A stretch of 64,000 nucleotides of DNA from Fragum whitleyi (Eukaryota > Mollusca > Bivalvia > Cardiida > Cardiidae). This document shows, piece after piece, positions 46,801 to 56,890 of this stretch. Both the position numbers and the translations under genes were made by a program. How positions within the stretch are numbered: the stretch's first letter is position 1; each line of letters begins with the position of its first letter. The notes below the pieces were generated by a model. The model was not told the DNA's origin and did not search any database. It was given only the letters and a program-made list of their open reading frames with translations. The stretch spans positions 10,311,686-10,375,685 of the forward strand of contig OX411552.1 of NCBI GenBank assembly GCA_948146395.1, in the 5' to 3' direction.

Positions 46801-49800
46801 TCAAAGGCGTGTGAGGTCAAAGTTTTATTTTCTTCACGTATATAGATAGTACAGGCATTTGACAAACAAAGATAGTGTGCGGAAAGTGAGAGAATCAAAG
46901 AGAGAGAGATAGAGAGAGAGAGACAGACAGAGAGAGACAGAGAAAAAGAAAGGAAGAAAATAGTCAAAGAAAGAGACATACAGAGGCTGAGAGAGCATGA
47001 GAGACAGAGTAGGACAGATACAGCCTTGGACATACAGACTGCCATACAAACATTCATCCAGACAAATAAGGAGACGGATAAAAGACAAAAAAAATCGGAG
47101 GGAGATTGAGAGAAAGCGAAACAAACAGTGAGAGAAGGGGTGCAAGTACTAACTGCTTTGCATTACAGAATAAAAATGTGACCCCTCACGCGAAAAGGGA
47201 CCATTCGGGAATTCTGTAAAAAGCATTTTTGAAAAAGAGATTTGATCCACGAAAGGTCAACCGTAAGTCGCATTTCAAACATTCTTTCACTGGACGGTAG
47301 ATTGATACATCTAATTTGAGAAAGTAAACACAGTGCAAAAGGTTCGACCAAAGGCAGTCTGCGCAGTCCGCGCAGTCTGACTAGGGTCGACACTTTACGC
47401 ACTACCCAGATGGCCCCTTCTCGCGTGTTTGATCACAAATAAAAGCCAACTTACAAAGGATCAAATGTACGGACCTCACAACCAAAATGCTTGGTGGCAT
47501 CTATCTCGAATGAAAACTCGTTCATTGATCTTAAATAGAAGAAGAGAAAAAAACATGTTAAAGGGTTTTTAAAAGCTGTAAAAAGATTTCTACAACGGAT
47601 GTCCGATTACTAAATATGTGTACAATATGTTTGTAAATGATGTCTATAGACTGGTTCTGAAAGTACTCATTAAAACGAATTCATTATTGTACAATTATGA
47701 ACAATAACTTCTTAATTTGCGAATTGGAGATGTTTTCGTTCTAGATAATTACAATATTTCTATGCGTTCTGACTGGCTGAACTATTTTTATTTCCGACTC
47801 GAATAAATATGCTTTTGAGAATACTCATCCAAATTAATTCAGTTTGTACAAAATCTCTTATCAAGATTCGATTTGGAGAAAATGATTACATTCTAGATAA
47901 TTTCAATATTTGATTGACTAAACAATTGGTTTAATTTCTCACTGGCCAGTTTGTTTTTGCTATTTTATAAGCATCCGTTTCATTCTTCATATTTTTGCTT
48001 CATGATATTTAAAAATCATAAGTCATGGAGATTGTGTTTGTTGATTTCAGGGAGGTATGAAACTAAAAGCTAAACCACACTCATTTGCGGATTCATACAT
48101 TATGAATGGGTCTTTAGTTCAAAAGTCCTTTTTTACTTCTATCTATGGACCAACTTTTGCCGAAAATCTTGTTATCGTATTAATGAAACTTATTTTTCAT
48201 TTTTTGTCTTGTCATATTATATTTTCCATCTAACACCATGAAGAATTTTGTTTTTCAGAAATTTTAAATGTAAAATAACGATTTTTTTTCGCCAGTCTTT
48301 CACAACTACTGTAACGTATTGTCTATCCAAAAATAGTTCTAATTTGCATAGGGACCGAGTAAAATTTTAGTGAATGGTTTGGGTATAAAATCTAGTATTT
48401 TTATATTTTTAATATCAAATCTGGGTGTATTTTCTCTTTGTTCAAAACCTGTTTAACTAGATAAATGACATTTTTTTCTATTCTGAGATGGTCCAAATAT
48501 TCACAAATTTGGACCAATCAAAAATGACTATGTAACGAAGTTGTTTGGATTTACACGGAAAAAAATAAATAGAAAAGTAGGCGAGTAAAAACGATACAAA
48601 TGACGTTGTTAAGTTTAAGATTACAAGACCGACGATATGCTAGTTAAGGAAAAATGGCCATTTCTTCTGTCAAATGTTTAGTTTAAAACCACGTGTTTTA
48701 CATTATGTTTAATCTTCCTTCATCTCTTGAATACCGGCATTTGTAGAAGGAAGCGAGATTATAAGAGTTCGAGGCGGAATTTCTGAGAGCTCGAGCATAC
48801 GATAGGACGACGATCAGAACATAAGCTGATGACGCCGGGATCTCGAAAATGCGACTACAGTTAACAACATCGTGAATTGACAAGATGAATGATTTGGGAA
48901 TGATTTAGGAATGAAATTGAATGAGTGTGTGGAGCGAGTTTTGACTGAATTTAATGGGAGGTAATCCTATATCGTAAATGAACAAAATTTGCGAAATTGA
49001 TTACCCCCCTTTAATAGAAAATACATTCAAGCTTTATTCATGGCTCCCTATTTCTTCAAGAACCTATGAGACGCTAGTGATTTGAATTATGTTAGTGAAA
49101 TCGCGATTTTTCACAATCAAAATTTTGAATGGCGTTGGTTATTCTATATTTTTAGATGAGTTTGAGCGTTTTTGAATGGTTTGAGTGAGTGTTTGAGATG
49201 AATGAATGGAGCGCTGAGTGAGCGATTAAGAATGGTTTTGATTGAGGTGAATGTCAATTTCACGATGTAACTAACTGTATACCCCTAGAGCCGGGACGAG
49301 TAGAATATTTGTACCCGGGTACCTGAGATCTCGTTACCCGCGGATACTCGAATAACCGATGATAACTGTCCGTACATTTATCTTATCAACTAAATACCGA
49401 TCCAGAATTTCTGCAAAGGGATTCGAATAAACAAGTTCTGACGTGGTTGTAAGGGAATAAGGTGTTGCTAGTCAGTGAGTAAGTAGTCAGGACTCTCAAA
49501 ACTATCTGATGTCTGAAATCAACTCTAGAGATAATTTGAAAACTGTTTCATAACATTCTTCAATCTTTTTCTGAATTTGGTTCCCAAAGATACATATTGT
49601 TTATACATTAGTCGGGAAACAAATAATGATTCAGAGCCGTTTCCGAATACGATCCCCGGGTTTCGACCACTCGTTCCAGCACTATATACAGTAAATAACA
49701 TCGTGAAATTGACATGGGGAATGATTTTGGAGTGATTATGGAATGAAATTGAATGAGTGTGTGGAGCGAGTTTTGAGTGAAATTAACGGGATGTAATCCA

Positions 49801-52236
49801 AAATCGCTTATTTTGTTCAAGACGAACAAAAATATCGATATTTATTACCTCCCTTCAATGAAATATACGTATTCTTCTGTTTATGCGTGTACATGGGCCA
49901 ATCAGACACTTCAAAATCCACACCAGGCATTACAATCGTAGAATAATTTTATCGATTTGAATTAAATGTTGATCGTCTTGAACGATTTCTAAATGTGTTC
50001 TAATGTTTTCGGAGCTCTTTTGATCGATTTGAGTGAGTGTTTGGAATGAATGCATGAAGCGATGAATAGATGATTTAGATCGGAACGAGTGTCAATTTTA
50101 CGAAGTTTTTAACTGTACACCGTCCTCTCATTGTGATAATCGATATGTCGTTGACATATAGAAGAGATAAGTAAGTTAGTAACATCAGAAAATAGACATT
50201 CACCTCGATCAAAACCATTCTTGATCACTCGCTTAAGCGCCATATTCAATGAATTCTAAACGCTCTCTCAAATTAGTAAAATGGGTTTGAAGTCGTTCAA
50301 AACAGCGATTATTTCATTCAAATCGATCATTCGATGATTTCATTTGCTTTTGTGGAATTTGAAGTGACTGGTTTGACTAGAAAGACACATAAGCAGAAAT
50401 TAAGTAGATTATACATGTATGAATGGGAGGTAATAAAACGTCTAATTGGATGGAATTATCGATATTACATTACCTCCTCTTATTTCAAAACTGGATCCTC
50501 AAACTCATTGAATTTCATATCTTAATCAATCATTCCGAAATCATTCACTTTGTAAATTTCACGATGTTGTCAAGGTCATTTCCGAAAAGATGATACATTA
50601 TATAAAGTACGACATCTTCGCTACCCACTGACGGTGTTGTATACGTCATATAGATTTACGACACTAATTATATTAGTAAATATAATTACCTTTGATATAA
50701 TTCCAAACCCAAAAGGAGTATATCATACAATCATTAAGCTTAGATTTATAGACTCCTTTATACACACGTGTTAACCACCGTCAAACACGGATCCGACTCG
50801 AATCTGTTGGCTGCATAGAACGTCTATATGGTCACTGTACCTTTCAAAATATGCGGAAAATAGATTCGTGTCACGAATTGTATCATAAAATACAAGAAAC
50901 TTTGATATAATTGCTTACCCAAAAGAATATACCAAGCAATCATTAAACTTGGGTTTTATAGACTCCTCTATACACACGTGTTTACCACCGTCAAAAACCG
51001 ACCCTACTCGAATCTGTTGGCTGCAAAGGACGTCTATATGGTCACTGTACCTTCAGAAAAAGATCAAAAATGATTGCTTGAGATGTGGTATTGAATATAA
51101 ATGTTTTTGCTTTCAATTAGAGTTAAATTAACATTCATTTCGATCAAGACCATTCTAAATCGCTCACTCAGCGCTCCATTCATTCATTCCTAACACTCAC
51201 TCAAACCACTGAAATTCGCCCAAAAATGAATAGAAAAATAACAGAAACAAACTTCTTCAAAACAAGATAAAGCTAGAAATGGCGATTTAACTTTTGAAGA
51301 AATATGAAGCTATTTATGGACCTTGTATGCATATTTTTTAAAGGGAGGTAATAAATATTGCAAACTAAAACCTAAAATAATGAAAAGCACACTCGCCCGA
51401 CTTCAACACGCCCTGCCATGTGAAAAATAACGTAGAATAATTGACTGAAATACGATTTTTGTGGGTTTTTTTTTCGATATTATCAACTTTAAATTTTTTT
51501 TCTTTCGAAGGGCATTTACTTCAAGCGGGTAAAGGAATATTGTGGAATTTCGCCACATCAATCCTCTATAAAAAGATATATTTCATTGACAATTGTAGAT
51601 ACTGAGACAAAATTGCGTCCTTCGAGACGACAAGGATTGGAGAAGGTTAACAAAATATTATACTCGTATACATTTATACTATTCTTTTCTATTCACGGAA
51701 CTTTCTCTAAGAAATGGATCTATAGATCCGCAATTTAGAGTGAGAGATCAAAGGTCACTTTTGTCTATACAGGTTTAAACAAAATTAACCTTTGATCACT
51801 CCCTTAAATTTGTGGATCTATATCATTACGATGATATTTAACTGATTGTTTTCTCCCACTGATGATTAATAAAAAAAATTGCATTGCTTCATGCATGGTT
51901 CTGAATCAACTTACTTTGACTAACTACATAACGGATTTGGAGGGAAGAGATTTGAATTTTAGGTAGTAGAACCGTAATTGTTCCGCACAGCTTTGGAAGT
52001 AATGAAATTTAACAATGTTTACCAAGGTTTCCTAATGATTTTCATTAAGAAACCTCAGTCAACATTGTGAAAGTTCATGAGTTCCGAAATGTTGCGGAAC
52101 TATTACGGGTCCACTGCCTTAAACGTTTTGAAACTGCCATACCTATGAGCTATTGTAATCAAGTCCGTCCAGTTGTTTAATTTATCAAGTTCCTCATCCG
52201 ACGGAATTACATATTTGACAACTTGGTACTTCTTTG
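40522..52236 (-). CDS. Gene B: METTL24-like methyltransferase-like protein, exons 2-6 (exon 1 not found)
   Basis: Minus-strand exons 52,236-52,143; 51,050-50,919; 47,529-47,455; 45,184-45,055; 40,836-40,522 join in frame with GT-AG introns. They mirror gene A exon by exon, differing only by one codon in exon 5. Landmarks are NNWTDLI, CLVYSFG, FEIDATKHFGCEVRTFDP, YHRIGPGPK and RVIDILKIDIEGSEW, so the canonical DIEGSEW motif is intact. With a 136-nt first exon the product would be about 293 residues. No matching signal-anchor exon was recognised between 52,237 and 64,000, so the first exon may be diverged, lost, or further upstream. A decayed second exon 3 lies at 50,709-50,840. Family assignment is good; expression and activity are unknown. 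Confidence 0.82.
41223..41691. repeat. CpG-rich short-period degenerate repeat block with inverted ends
   Basis: Inside very AT-rich intron 5 of gene B lies a block dense in CG dinucleotides. It is built from degenerate CCGTACGG, CCGTGCGATATCGCA and TCGCACGGGC words, many self-complementary. TTTACATTTG at the left and CAAATGTAAA at the right give inverted ends. A plus-strand frame crosses it but simply translates the repeat. Confidence 0.7.
42938..43078. repeat. Hairpin element
   Basis: Left arm AATAGATGATAGGTGACTTG plus AGATGGAAAAGTT is matched inverted at the right by AACTTTTCCATCTCAAGTCA and AATAGATGG in reverse. The loop includes CTGCGG..GCCTCCGGCTC. Confidence 0.65.
43225..44470. repeat. 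Degenerate minisatellite of about 70 bp period
   Basis: About 16-17 diverged units contain AGCTCAACAACAGAAATAT, a CTCATGCATATCCCATTTGT-like segment and TGTTGAATAAGCTTGATAGC. Anchor phrases fall near 43,482, 43,546, 43,623, 43,698, 43,819, 43,891, 43,963, 44,308, 44,381 and 44,450. It lies in intron 5 of gene B. Units vary too much for a recent array. Confidence 0.75.
44575..44998 (+). mobile_element. M3 element, copy 2
   Basis: Diverged copy of 34,517-34,941: GGATTATCGAGAAATAACAG, TTTGACGTCATATAAACGG, the CTCGCGGCCCTACCACGCGT hairpin loop and a matching end before 45,000. It ends about 55 bp from gene B exon 5. Confidence 0.7.
45055..45184 (-). CDS. Gene B exon 5
   Basis: The exon is 130 nt, with acceptor AATTTGCAG and donor GTAAGT. 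It encodes ASGINVPKGCQYHRIGPGPK then IMDSLKHNK, ending in phase 0. Confidence 0.87.
45408..45614 (+). pseudogene. Penelope-like element relic: GIY-YIG endonuclease C-terminus
   Basis: The plus frame reads KRSDWKTRRFNRSPVAEHLW, then KRSFIQRRCLVLF, a TAA, and then ANAEWTDKERKSRETNWIRR and LNTIQPFGINKSD. The pattern VAEH, then W.D..R..RE..WI..L.T..P.G.N is the C-terminal part of GIY-YIG endonuclease domains in Penelope-like retroelements. The TAA inside shows decay. The reverse transcriptase part is not present upstream. It sits in intron 4 of gene B, antisense to the gene. Confidence 0.7.
45971..46016 (+). ncRNA. Hammerhead-ribozyme-like motif 1
   Basis: CTGAAGA (45,977-45,983, consensus CUGANGA) is followed by a 5-bp stem GAAAC/GTTTC, then GAAA (46,000-46,003), then AGCGCT, which can form the very short stem III, and TT. 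Flanking AACC/GGGTT can form part of stem I. One unpaired T follows CTGAAGA, so the motif is imperfect. It lies downstream of the Penelope-like frame and on the same strand. Confidence 0.45.
46311..46351 (+). ncRNA. Hammerhead-ribozyme-like motif 2
   Basis: CTGATGA (46,318-46,324), stem II GCC-GAAA-GGC, GAAA (46,335-46,338), then CGCG and TT gives the full conserved core of a type I hammerhead with minimal stem III. GTTACCA upstream can pair with TTGTGAT downstream with one mismatch as stem I. Predicted cleavage is after 46,344. Such ribozymes are known in the terminal repeats of Penelope-like elements, which fits the neighbouring GIY-YIG relic. Confidence 0.6.
46363..46768 (-). mobile_element. 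M3 element, copy 3 (inverted)
   Basis: Starts TATAGAGGATAATCGTTTGT, has a hairpin with a very short loop (CACGAGAGTG), GATGACGTCAGATAAAATGA, and ends TTTCTCGATAAACCACCGAA. It lies immediately downstream of ribozyme-like motif 2. Confidence 0.75.
46888..47010. repeat. GA-rich microsatellite
   Basis: Imperfect GAGA/GACAGA repeats in intron 4 of gene B. Long minus-strand frames rich in Ser and Leu here are translations of this repeat. Confidence 0.8.
47455..47529 (-). CDS. Gene B exon 4
   Basis: The exon is 75 nt, with acceptor CTATTTAAG and donor GTAAGT. It encodes NEFSFEIDATKHFGCEVRTF then DP. Length and phase are identical to gene A exon 4. Confidence 0.87.
48112..48700. mobile_element. M6 element, longer inverted copy
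   Basis: In reverse orientation it shares with 17,996-18,390: CTTCTATCTATGGACCAAC, TATTTTCCATCTAACACCAT, GACCAATCAAAAATGA, CGACGATATGCTAGTTA and CATTTCTTCTGTCAAATGTT. About 250 bp in the middle has no counterpart in the shorter copy. It lies in intron 3 of gene B. Confidence 0.6.
48856..49279 (+). mobile_element. M1 element
   Basis: Starts TACAGTTAACAACATCGTGA, carries GTGTGTGGAGCGAGTTTTGA and GAATGGAGCGCTGAGTGAGC, and ends TTTCACGATG followed by TAACTAACTGTA. At 424 bp it is close to full length. Confidence 0.8.
49689..50117 (+). mobile_element. M1 element
   Basis: Starts TACAGTAAATAACATCGTGA and ends GTCAATTTTACGAAG and TTTAACTGTA, with the inner TTTTGTTCAAGACGAACAAA palindrome. Confidence 0.78.
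50180..50575 (-). mobile_element. M1 element, diverged
   Basis: Shows GACATTCACCTCGATCAAAA, GATCACTCGCTTAAGCGCC, GGGAGGTAATAAAACG and the right end TAAATTTCACGATGTTGTCA. It lies between two exon-associated parts of gene B intron 3. Confidence 0.68.
50709..50840 (-). pseudogene. Decayed duplicate of gene B exon 3
   Basis: A second copy of exon 3 starts 210 bp further along the transcript than the intact copy. The first half reads YSDHIDVLCSQQ and VFDGG, but the next codon AAA has become TAA. A 1-nt deletion and a compensating insertion shift the frame across the NDC..YSF segment, giving an in-frame TGA. The donor GTAAGC has become GTTTGG. Total length is still 132 nt. It is a local exon duplication whose second copy has lost coding capacity; use as an alternative exon is unlikely. 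Confidence 0.85.
50919..51050 (-). CDS. Gene B exon 3 (intact copy)
   Basis: The exon is 132 nt, with acceptor TTCTGAAG and donor GTAAGC. It encodes YSDHIDVLCSQQ, VFDGGKHVC and NDCLVYSFG. It is fully open and in phase with exons 2 and 4. Confidence 0.88.
51120..51362 (-). mobile_element. M1 element, truncated
   Basis: Shows TTAACATTCATTTCGATCAA, CGCTCACTCAGCGCTCCATT and AAAGGGAGGTAATAAATATT, then stops midway. It lies in intron 2 of gene B. Confidence 0.68.
51958..52122. mobile_element. M5 short TIR element, copy 1
   Basis: Ends read TTAGGTAGTAGAACCGTAAT and the near-complement ATTACGGGTCCACTGCCTTAA, with an inner hairpin around TTCCTAATGATTTTCATTAA. It ends 20 bp before gene B exon 2. Confidence 0.7.
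52143..52236 (-). CDS. Gene B exon 2
   Basis: The exon is 94 nt, with acceptor TATTTTCAG and donor GTATGG. It encodes KKYQVVKYVIPSDEELDK and then LNNWTDLITIAH. It begins with two bases (CA) that need a preceding exon ending in phase 1, as gene A exon 1 does. Confidence 0.88.
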
Positions 52237-52467
52237 CTGAAAATACATAACACGTGTACAAGGTAAATCATTATATCTTCTACATGTACACTTTCTTACA
52301 TTTTTTTACTTTTTACTACATGGTTTGATTTTAATTTTCAATTTAGTTAAGAAAGTGTAAATGTCTTATATTTGTTAATTTGTACAAAAATCATGAATTC
52401 ATATATATTTAGCACAAGAGAAGTGTTACTTACTTCATAGTCTGTTTTGGATGACTTAAAGTGGCTG

Positions 52468-53668
52468 TATTATTAATCTACAATGACCTGGCACTCATTA
52501 AATATTCATTTTGACCCCTATTCATAGTCTCAAAACATGTTTCTTTATATAGGCTTAAACTCGCGACGTTTAGATCTAATTTATTGTATCACATCTCATC
52601 AAACACGCGGAAATTTAGATATGGTAGTAAGGTTGTTGTCCAATAACTTGGAGGTCATGAGTTAAGCCGGATCGTTACCAAATATAGTCACAATTCTTTT
52701 ATAGGCCAAAAGCGATAACAATACTAGTTTTGATACAACAGTCTTGCGTTAGGCCACTAGTATTCTGCACAGAAATCTTTCCACCAGACTTAAATTTGAT
52801 TCAAAATTTGATCATTGCGATGTGTTGTCTATTCATCGCTGTAAATTATAACTGTGAATTTTGATGTCGTACAGTTAAGAACATCGTGAAATTGACAAAA
52901 TAAATGGTTTTGGAATAATTTTGGAGTGAAATTGAATGAGAGTGTGGAGCGAGTTTTAAGTGAAATTAAATGGTGGTAATAAATATCGCTAATTTTGTTC
53001 AGGATTAACAAAATTAGCGAAATTTATTACCTCCCTTTAATAATTTATGCATGCAAGTTCTATAAATAGCTTCCTATTGCTCCAAGACCAAGACGCTTAC
53101 ATGTAAAATTTCAATTATGTCAGTGAAATCCGGGTGATTTTTTCTATTTCTATCTTCTTTGAATGTAGCTGTTTCTTTTATCTTTTTTAGTTGGTTTGGG
53201 TGAGTGTTTGGAATGAATGAATGGAGCGTTGGGCGAGCGATTTGGAAGAAATTTGATTGAGATGAATGTCAATTGCACGTTGTTGTTATCTGTACTGGGA
53301 ACGTAATGAATTGTGCATCTCGTTCAAATAAATAGCAAGCGAAACAGAATAATTGACATTTTGAAATGTAGCTATATAAAAGTAAAGTGATTAAAGAGGT
53401 AGTTTTTGTTTTAATTTATGACTGTATGTAATACATAAAAACATTTATAAAAATCACAAGGATTGAAATATGTTTCCGTGTCCGGAATTGAATCTGTCCC
53501 GACAACTGATCGTGTTACGGGAAGGCGACTGTAACCACTGTACTACAGCTCTTTAATGCGATGTTAAGTAATACGACTTTAACGATGGAATAAAATTGAA
53601 TTTCGCTGCGGGGATACCCGAGCATTGACAGAAATTAACGGATGCCAGTTCATTTTAGATAAACAATA
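52468..53668. mobile_element. TIR element II, copy 2, interrupted by an M1 element
   Basis: Ends match those at 30,896-31,799 (ATGACCTGGCACTCATTAAA at the left; GCCAGTTCATTTTAGATAAA at the right). The plus tRNA-Met-like sequence is at about 52,615-52,678 and the minus tRNA-like sequence at about 53,482-53,560 (CTGTAGTACAGTGGTTACAG on the minus strand). A complete M1 copy is inserted at 52,870-53,294. Confidence 0.78.
52870..53294 (+). mobile_element. M1 element nested in element II
   Basis: Starts TACAGTTAAGAACATCGTGA and ends GTCAATTGCACGTTGTTG and TTATCTGTA, exactly 425 bp. The inner palindrome TTTTGTTCAGGATTAACAAA is present. Confidence 0.82.
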
Positions 53669-53825
53669 TGCCAACTTTATTGGCTTGTACCAATCGGGCT
53701 TACAATAGAAACAAAGCAAGTTTTTTCGCGGTTGCGGAAACTGGGCTGACACGTTTGTCACATCCTTTTTTTGTCAAATACTCGTGTTAAAATACCCAAA
53801 ATTCATTTCGAGCGCTTTTTTGGTA

Positions 53826-53918
<93 letters not shown>

Positions 53919-53940
53919 GTCTCTCTCTCTCTCACTTTCT

Positions 53941-54001
<61 letters not shown>
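53826..54001. repeat. CT microsatellite
   Basis: About 175 bp of nearly pure CT dinucleotide repeat. Open frames of Ser-Leu repeats here are artefacts of the repeat. Confidence 0.95.
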
Positions 54002-54004
<3 letters not shown>

Positions 54005-54221
54005 TTAGGTCCTTCCGTGTTCTAGGCTTTAATTATATGGACCATTAGGGAGAAAGAAGCGGATACAAGGAGGTCCGGGTTCGTACGCCCCTAGCTCTCT
54101 TACGAATAGACCCCTCGGTTCCTTAACGTGCTAAGTGTAAAGCACGCGACACTACTGCTTGGATTATTATAGTTCAATTCCAGTTGGGGGATAGCAAATA
54201 CCTCTGAAAGTTCTTGTCGCG

Positions 54222-54295
54222 TCGGGATTAGAACTAAGGATCTTATATTTAGTAGTCATGTGTCTTACCACTAGATCACCAGGCAGCTATTTTCT
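54222..54295 (-). repeat. tRNA-like SINE head
   Basis: The minus strand reads GCCTGGTGATCTAGTGGTAA (A box) and CCTTAGTTCTAATCCCGAC (B box). A T-arm-like GGGTTCGTACGCCCC on the plus strand lies at about 54,078-54,092. Stems are degraded; it is a SINE relic rather than a tRNA gene. Confidence 0.5.
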
Positions 54296-54679
54296 GTTAC
54301 TCAAAAACACTTATTCATAATTACTGACATTTTCCCTATTATCATTAAAACGTGTGTACCGCGGTTATCGAAAACAACAGGAATAAGACTGCTTTGAACT
54401 TGAGTGTCTCTTTTTATCACGTTGCCCTCAGAGCAATTTAACATGTCGTTTCATATTTGCAACGTCTGGTTAGCTCAATCCAACATTTGATAAAAGTCAT
54501 TGTTCTTCGAGTTATTTGTAGCCAACTAGAGGGCGAGTGATATGCTTAGGTGGAAATGGCTGCTGAGGGCTCGAATGAAATAGCGTACTGTATGAAACGT
54601 TAGAAAACCATTGATCGATACAGCCGTCGCTGAAATATAACCATAAAACTATTATAAAAGACGTTTGAACTTACAAACA

Positions 54680-55745
54680 AGAGGACCATGATGGTCCTAT
54701 ATCCCTCTCCCGCGTATATAAGTTCTATTTTTTATTTTTTTTTCAATTTCTGTTTGACATATTAATTCATATACAGGATCAAACAAGAGCTATAACTTTC
54801 AATGTAAGAACGAAAGGTACTGTGAATTGTTTTGCAAGATTAATGAGAAACAAAACTATAAATTAATTGAACATTTTAGGAGGAGATGATTTTTTAAGAT
54901 TTTCAGCAATCTTCGGCATTTCTATTACAATGGAAACCAGAGCTTTAAAATCTATAGCTTTGGTAGAACTTCGCCTAAAAAACATCCCCATCAAGTTTCA
55001 GCTTGATTGGCCGAGTGCTTTAGGAGAAGATTTTTTCTAAGATTTTCTTAAATTTTCGGCCTTTTCTTTACCATGGCAACCAGAGTTCCTGGTGGAATTC
55101 ATTTGCTTTGATAACTTTAGTAGACTTCACCCAAGGATCACTCTTATAGTGTTTCTGATTGATTGGACAAATGGTTTAGGAGAAGAAGAATCTTTTCTTA
55201 GATTTTCGGCAATATTTGGTAATTTTCAGCCTTTTTGTTACCATGGAAATCAGAGTTTTTAAAAGGATAAAATCATTTTTATAGCTTTGGTACAGCTTAA
55301 GCTAAGGAACATCCCTACCAAGTTTCAGCTTGATTGGCCCAATAGTTTTGGAGAAGAAGAATTTTTAATGAGATCTTCTCAAATTTTCGGCCTTTCTGTT
55401 ACCATTGAGACTAGAGTTCTTGATGGAATTCGATTTATTTAACAACTTAAGTAGATCTTCGACCAAGGCTCACCTCTGTCAAGCTCCAGGTCAATTGGCA
55501 AAATGGTGTATTAAAAGAGGAATTTTTCGGCAAGATTTTCGGCAACATATAGTAGTTTCGGCCTTTCCGTTTCCGTGTAACTAGCGTTCTTGATGGAATT
55601 TTTTTTTTAACATTTTGGTAGAGCTTAACCTAAGCAATATTCCCACCAAGTGTCTGCTTGATTGGCCTAATGGTTTCGGAGGGGAGCAATTTTTATGAGA
55701 TTTTCATCAATTTTCGGCCTCAGGTTGAGGTACGCAATGTTCATT
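54680..55745 (+). repeat. Tandem array of about 165-bp units, pearl-like
   Basis: It begins AGAGGACCATGATGGTCC. Five or so units share TTTCAGCTTGATTGGCC, AGGAGAAG, GATTTTC and TTACCATGG.AACCAGAGTT. The phrase GTAGAACTTCGCC/GTAGACTTCACCC/GTACAGCTTAAGC/GTAGATCTTCGACC/GTAGAGCTTAACC starts at 54,962, 55,119, 55,289, 55,450 and 55,618, a period of 157-170 bp. A single related unit is at 17,222-17,560. Confidence 0.7.
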
Positions 55746-56890
55746 TCAAATACTTTGTGTTACTCAGTCAAATGTATTCCTTATCACTGACACAAAGAAC
55801 AAAAAATGTTCGCAATTTTTACTGAAACCGGTATGGAACAGTTACCGAAAAAATACAGGAATAAGACTATGGGCATGCTTAGGCTTTGAATGCCTGATAA
55901 CACGTTGCCCTTAAGTTTGGCCATTCGGGACAGGCAATTCACAATTTATCGACTCGGATAAGAACTCCCGAGTCCAATTGGACCAGTCGTTAACGCCTGC
56001 GGCTCTCAATCTCGAGGTCGTGAGTTCGCTTCTTGGGCCCGTTTCACTAAACTTCATACGAAAAAACCAATCGTAAGTCGAAATTATAAATCGTACCTGG
56101 TGTTTGAAATTGTTGTTAGATTTCGCCTTGCAATATCTCATTGGAATCGTCTTAATAAGACGATCCCAATGAGATGATGCATAGCAGAGATCCATTATCA
56201 GTTACTACTGTAGAAGCAACTTTATTTTTTGACTTACGCAAACAATGATCGTCAGATGTTAAGTAAAAAGGGTCCTTGCTCGGTCATCACTCATCCTACA
56301 CTTATCAAAAATTATTTTGACTCACACCTTATGTCTCTCACAAATGGGCGAGTGATACACCTATTTTTGTGATTTTTGAAATCAATTCCCTTTGACCATC
56401 AATAAAACCTTAATTTTACAGACAAGTCTTCAGTCAATCTACGGACATATTCTTCAAGTGCTATGTTATATTTGCCTGTGTATTCTGTTTTATAGGTACA
56501 TAAAAAACAACAAATAAGTCATGTGAAGTTTCTTTTTTTGCTAAGTATAATAAAACTACCTTTACATAATGTTTTTACCTTAAATCGATTTTCTTTGCCA
56601 ATTCCATGTACCATGGTGGATGTTTGGAGGATAATGAGTTATTTCAACAAAGCAGTCTGGTCTTTTAATGACAAACAGCCCATTTATTTCGAAAGAAAAT
56701 AAAAATACTAATTCTGTATTTTTTTCAAAACATCGAAAAACCTAGTTCTTGAACAAATGTCCATTTTGGTATAGGCTATGGAAAGATCAGAGATTTATCT
56801 CTCGAAAAAAAATCCACATCACTTTGACGTCATAACGAATGAGTTTTATTTCTGTAAAAGAAGGTCAAAGTCAACATACATTTATAATAT
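55746..56890. other. Unassigned sequence with a partial duplicate and a tRNA-like stretch
   Basis: 55,843-55,915 repeats part of 54,360-54,440 (ACAGGAATAAGACT, then ACACGTTGCCCT). At 55,970-56,035 the plus strand has CGAGGTCGTGAGTTCG, a tRNA-Met-like T-arm region. A hairpin around TTGGAATCGTCTTAATAAGA is at 56,140-56,175. No gene recognised. Confidence 0.4.

Noticed and set aside
46785..47145. Ser/Leu/Cys-rich minus-strand frames resembling a membrane protein
   Set aside because: They translate a GA-rich microsatellite; the hydrophobicity is an artefact.
53771..54025. SLSLSL repeat open frames
   Set aside because: They translate the CT dinucleotide microsatellite.
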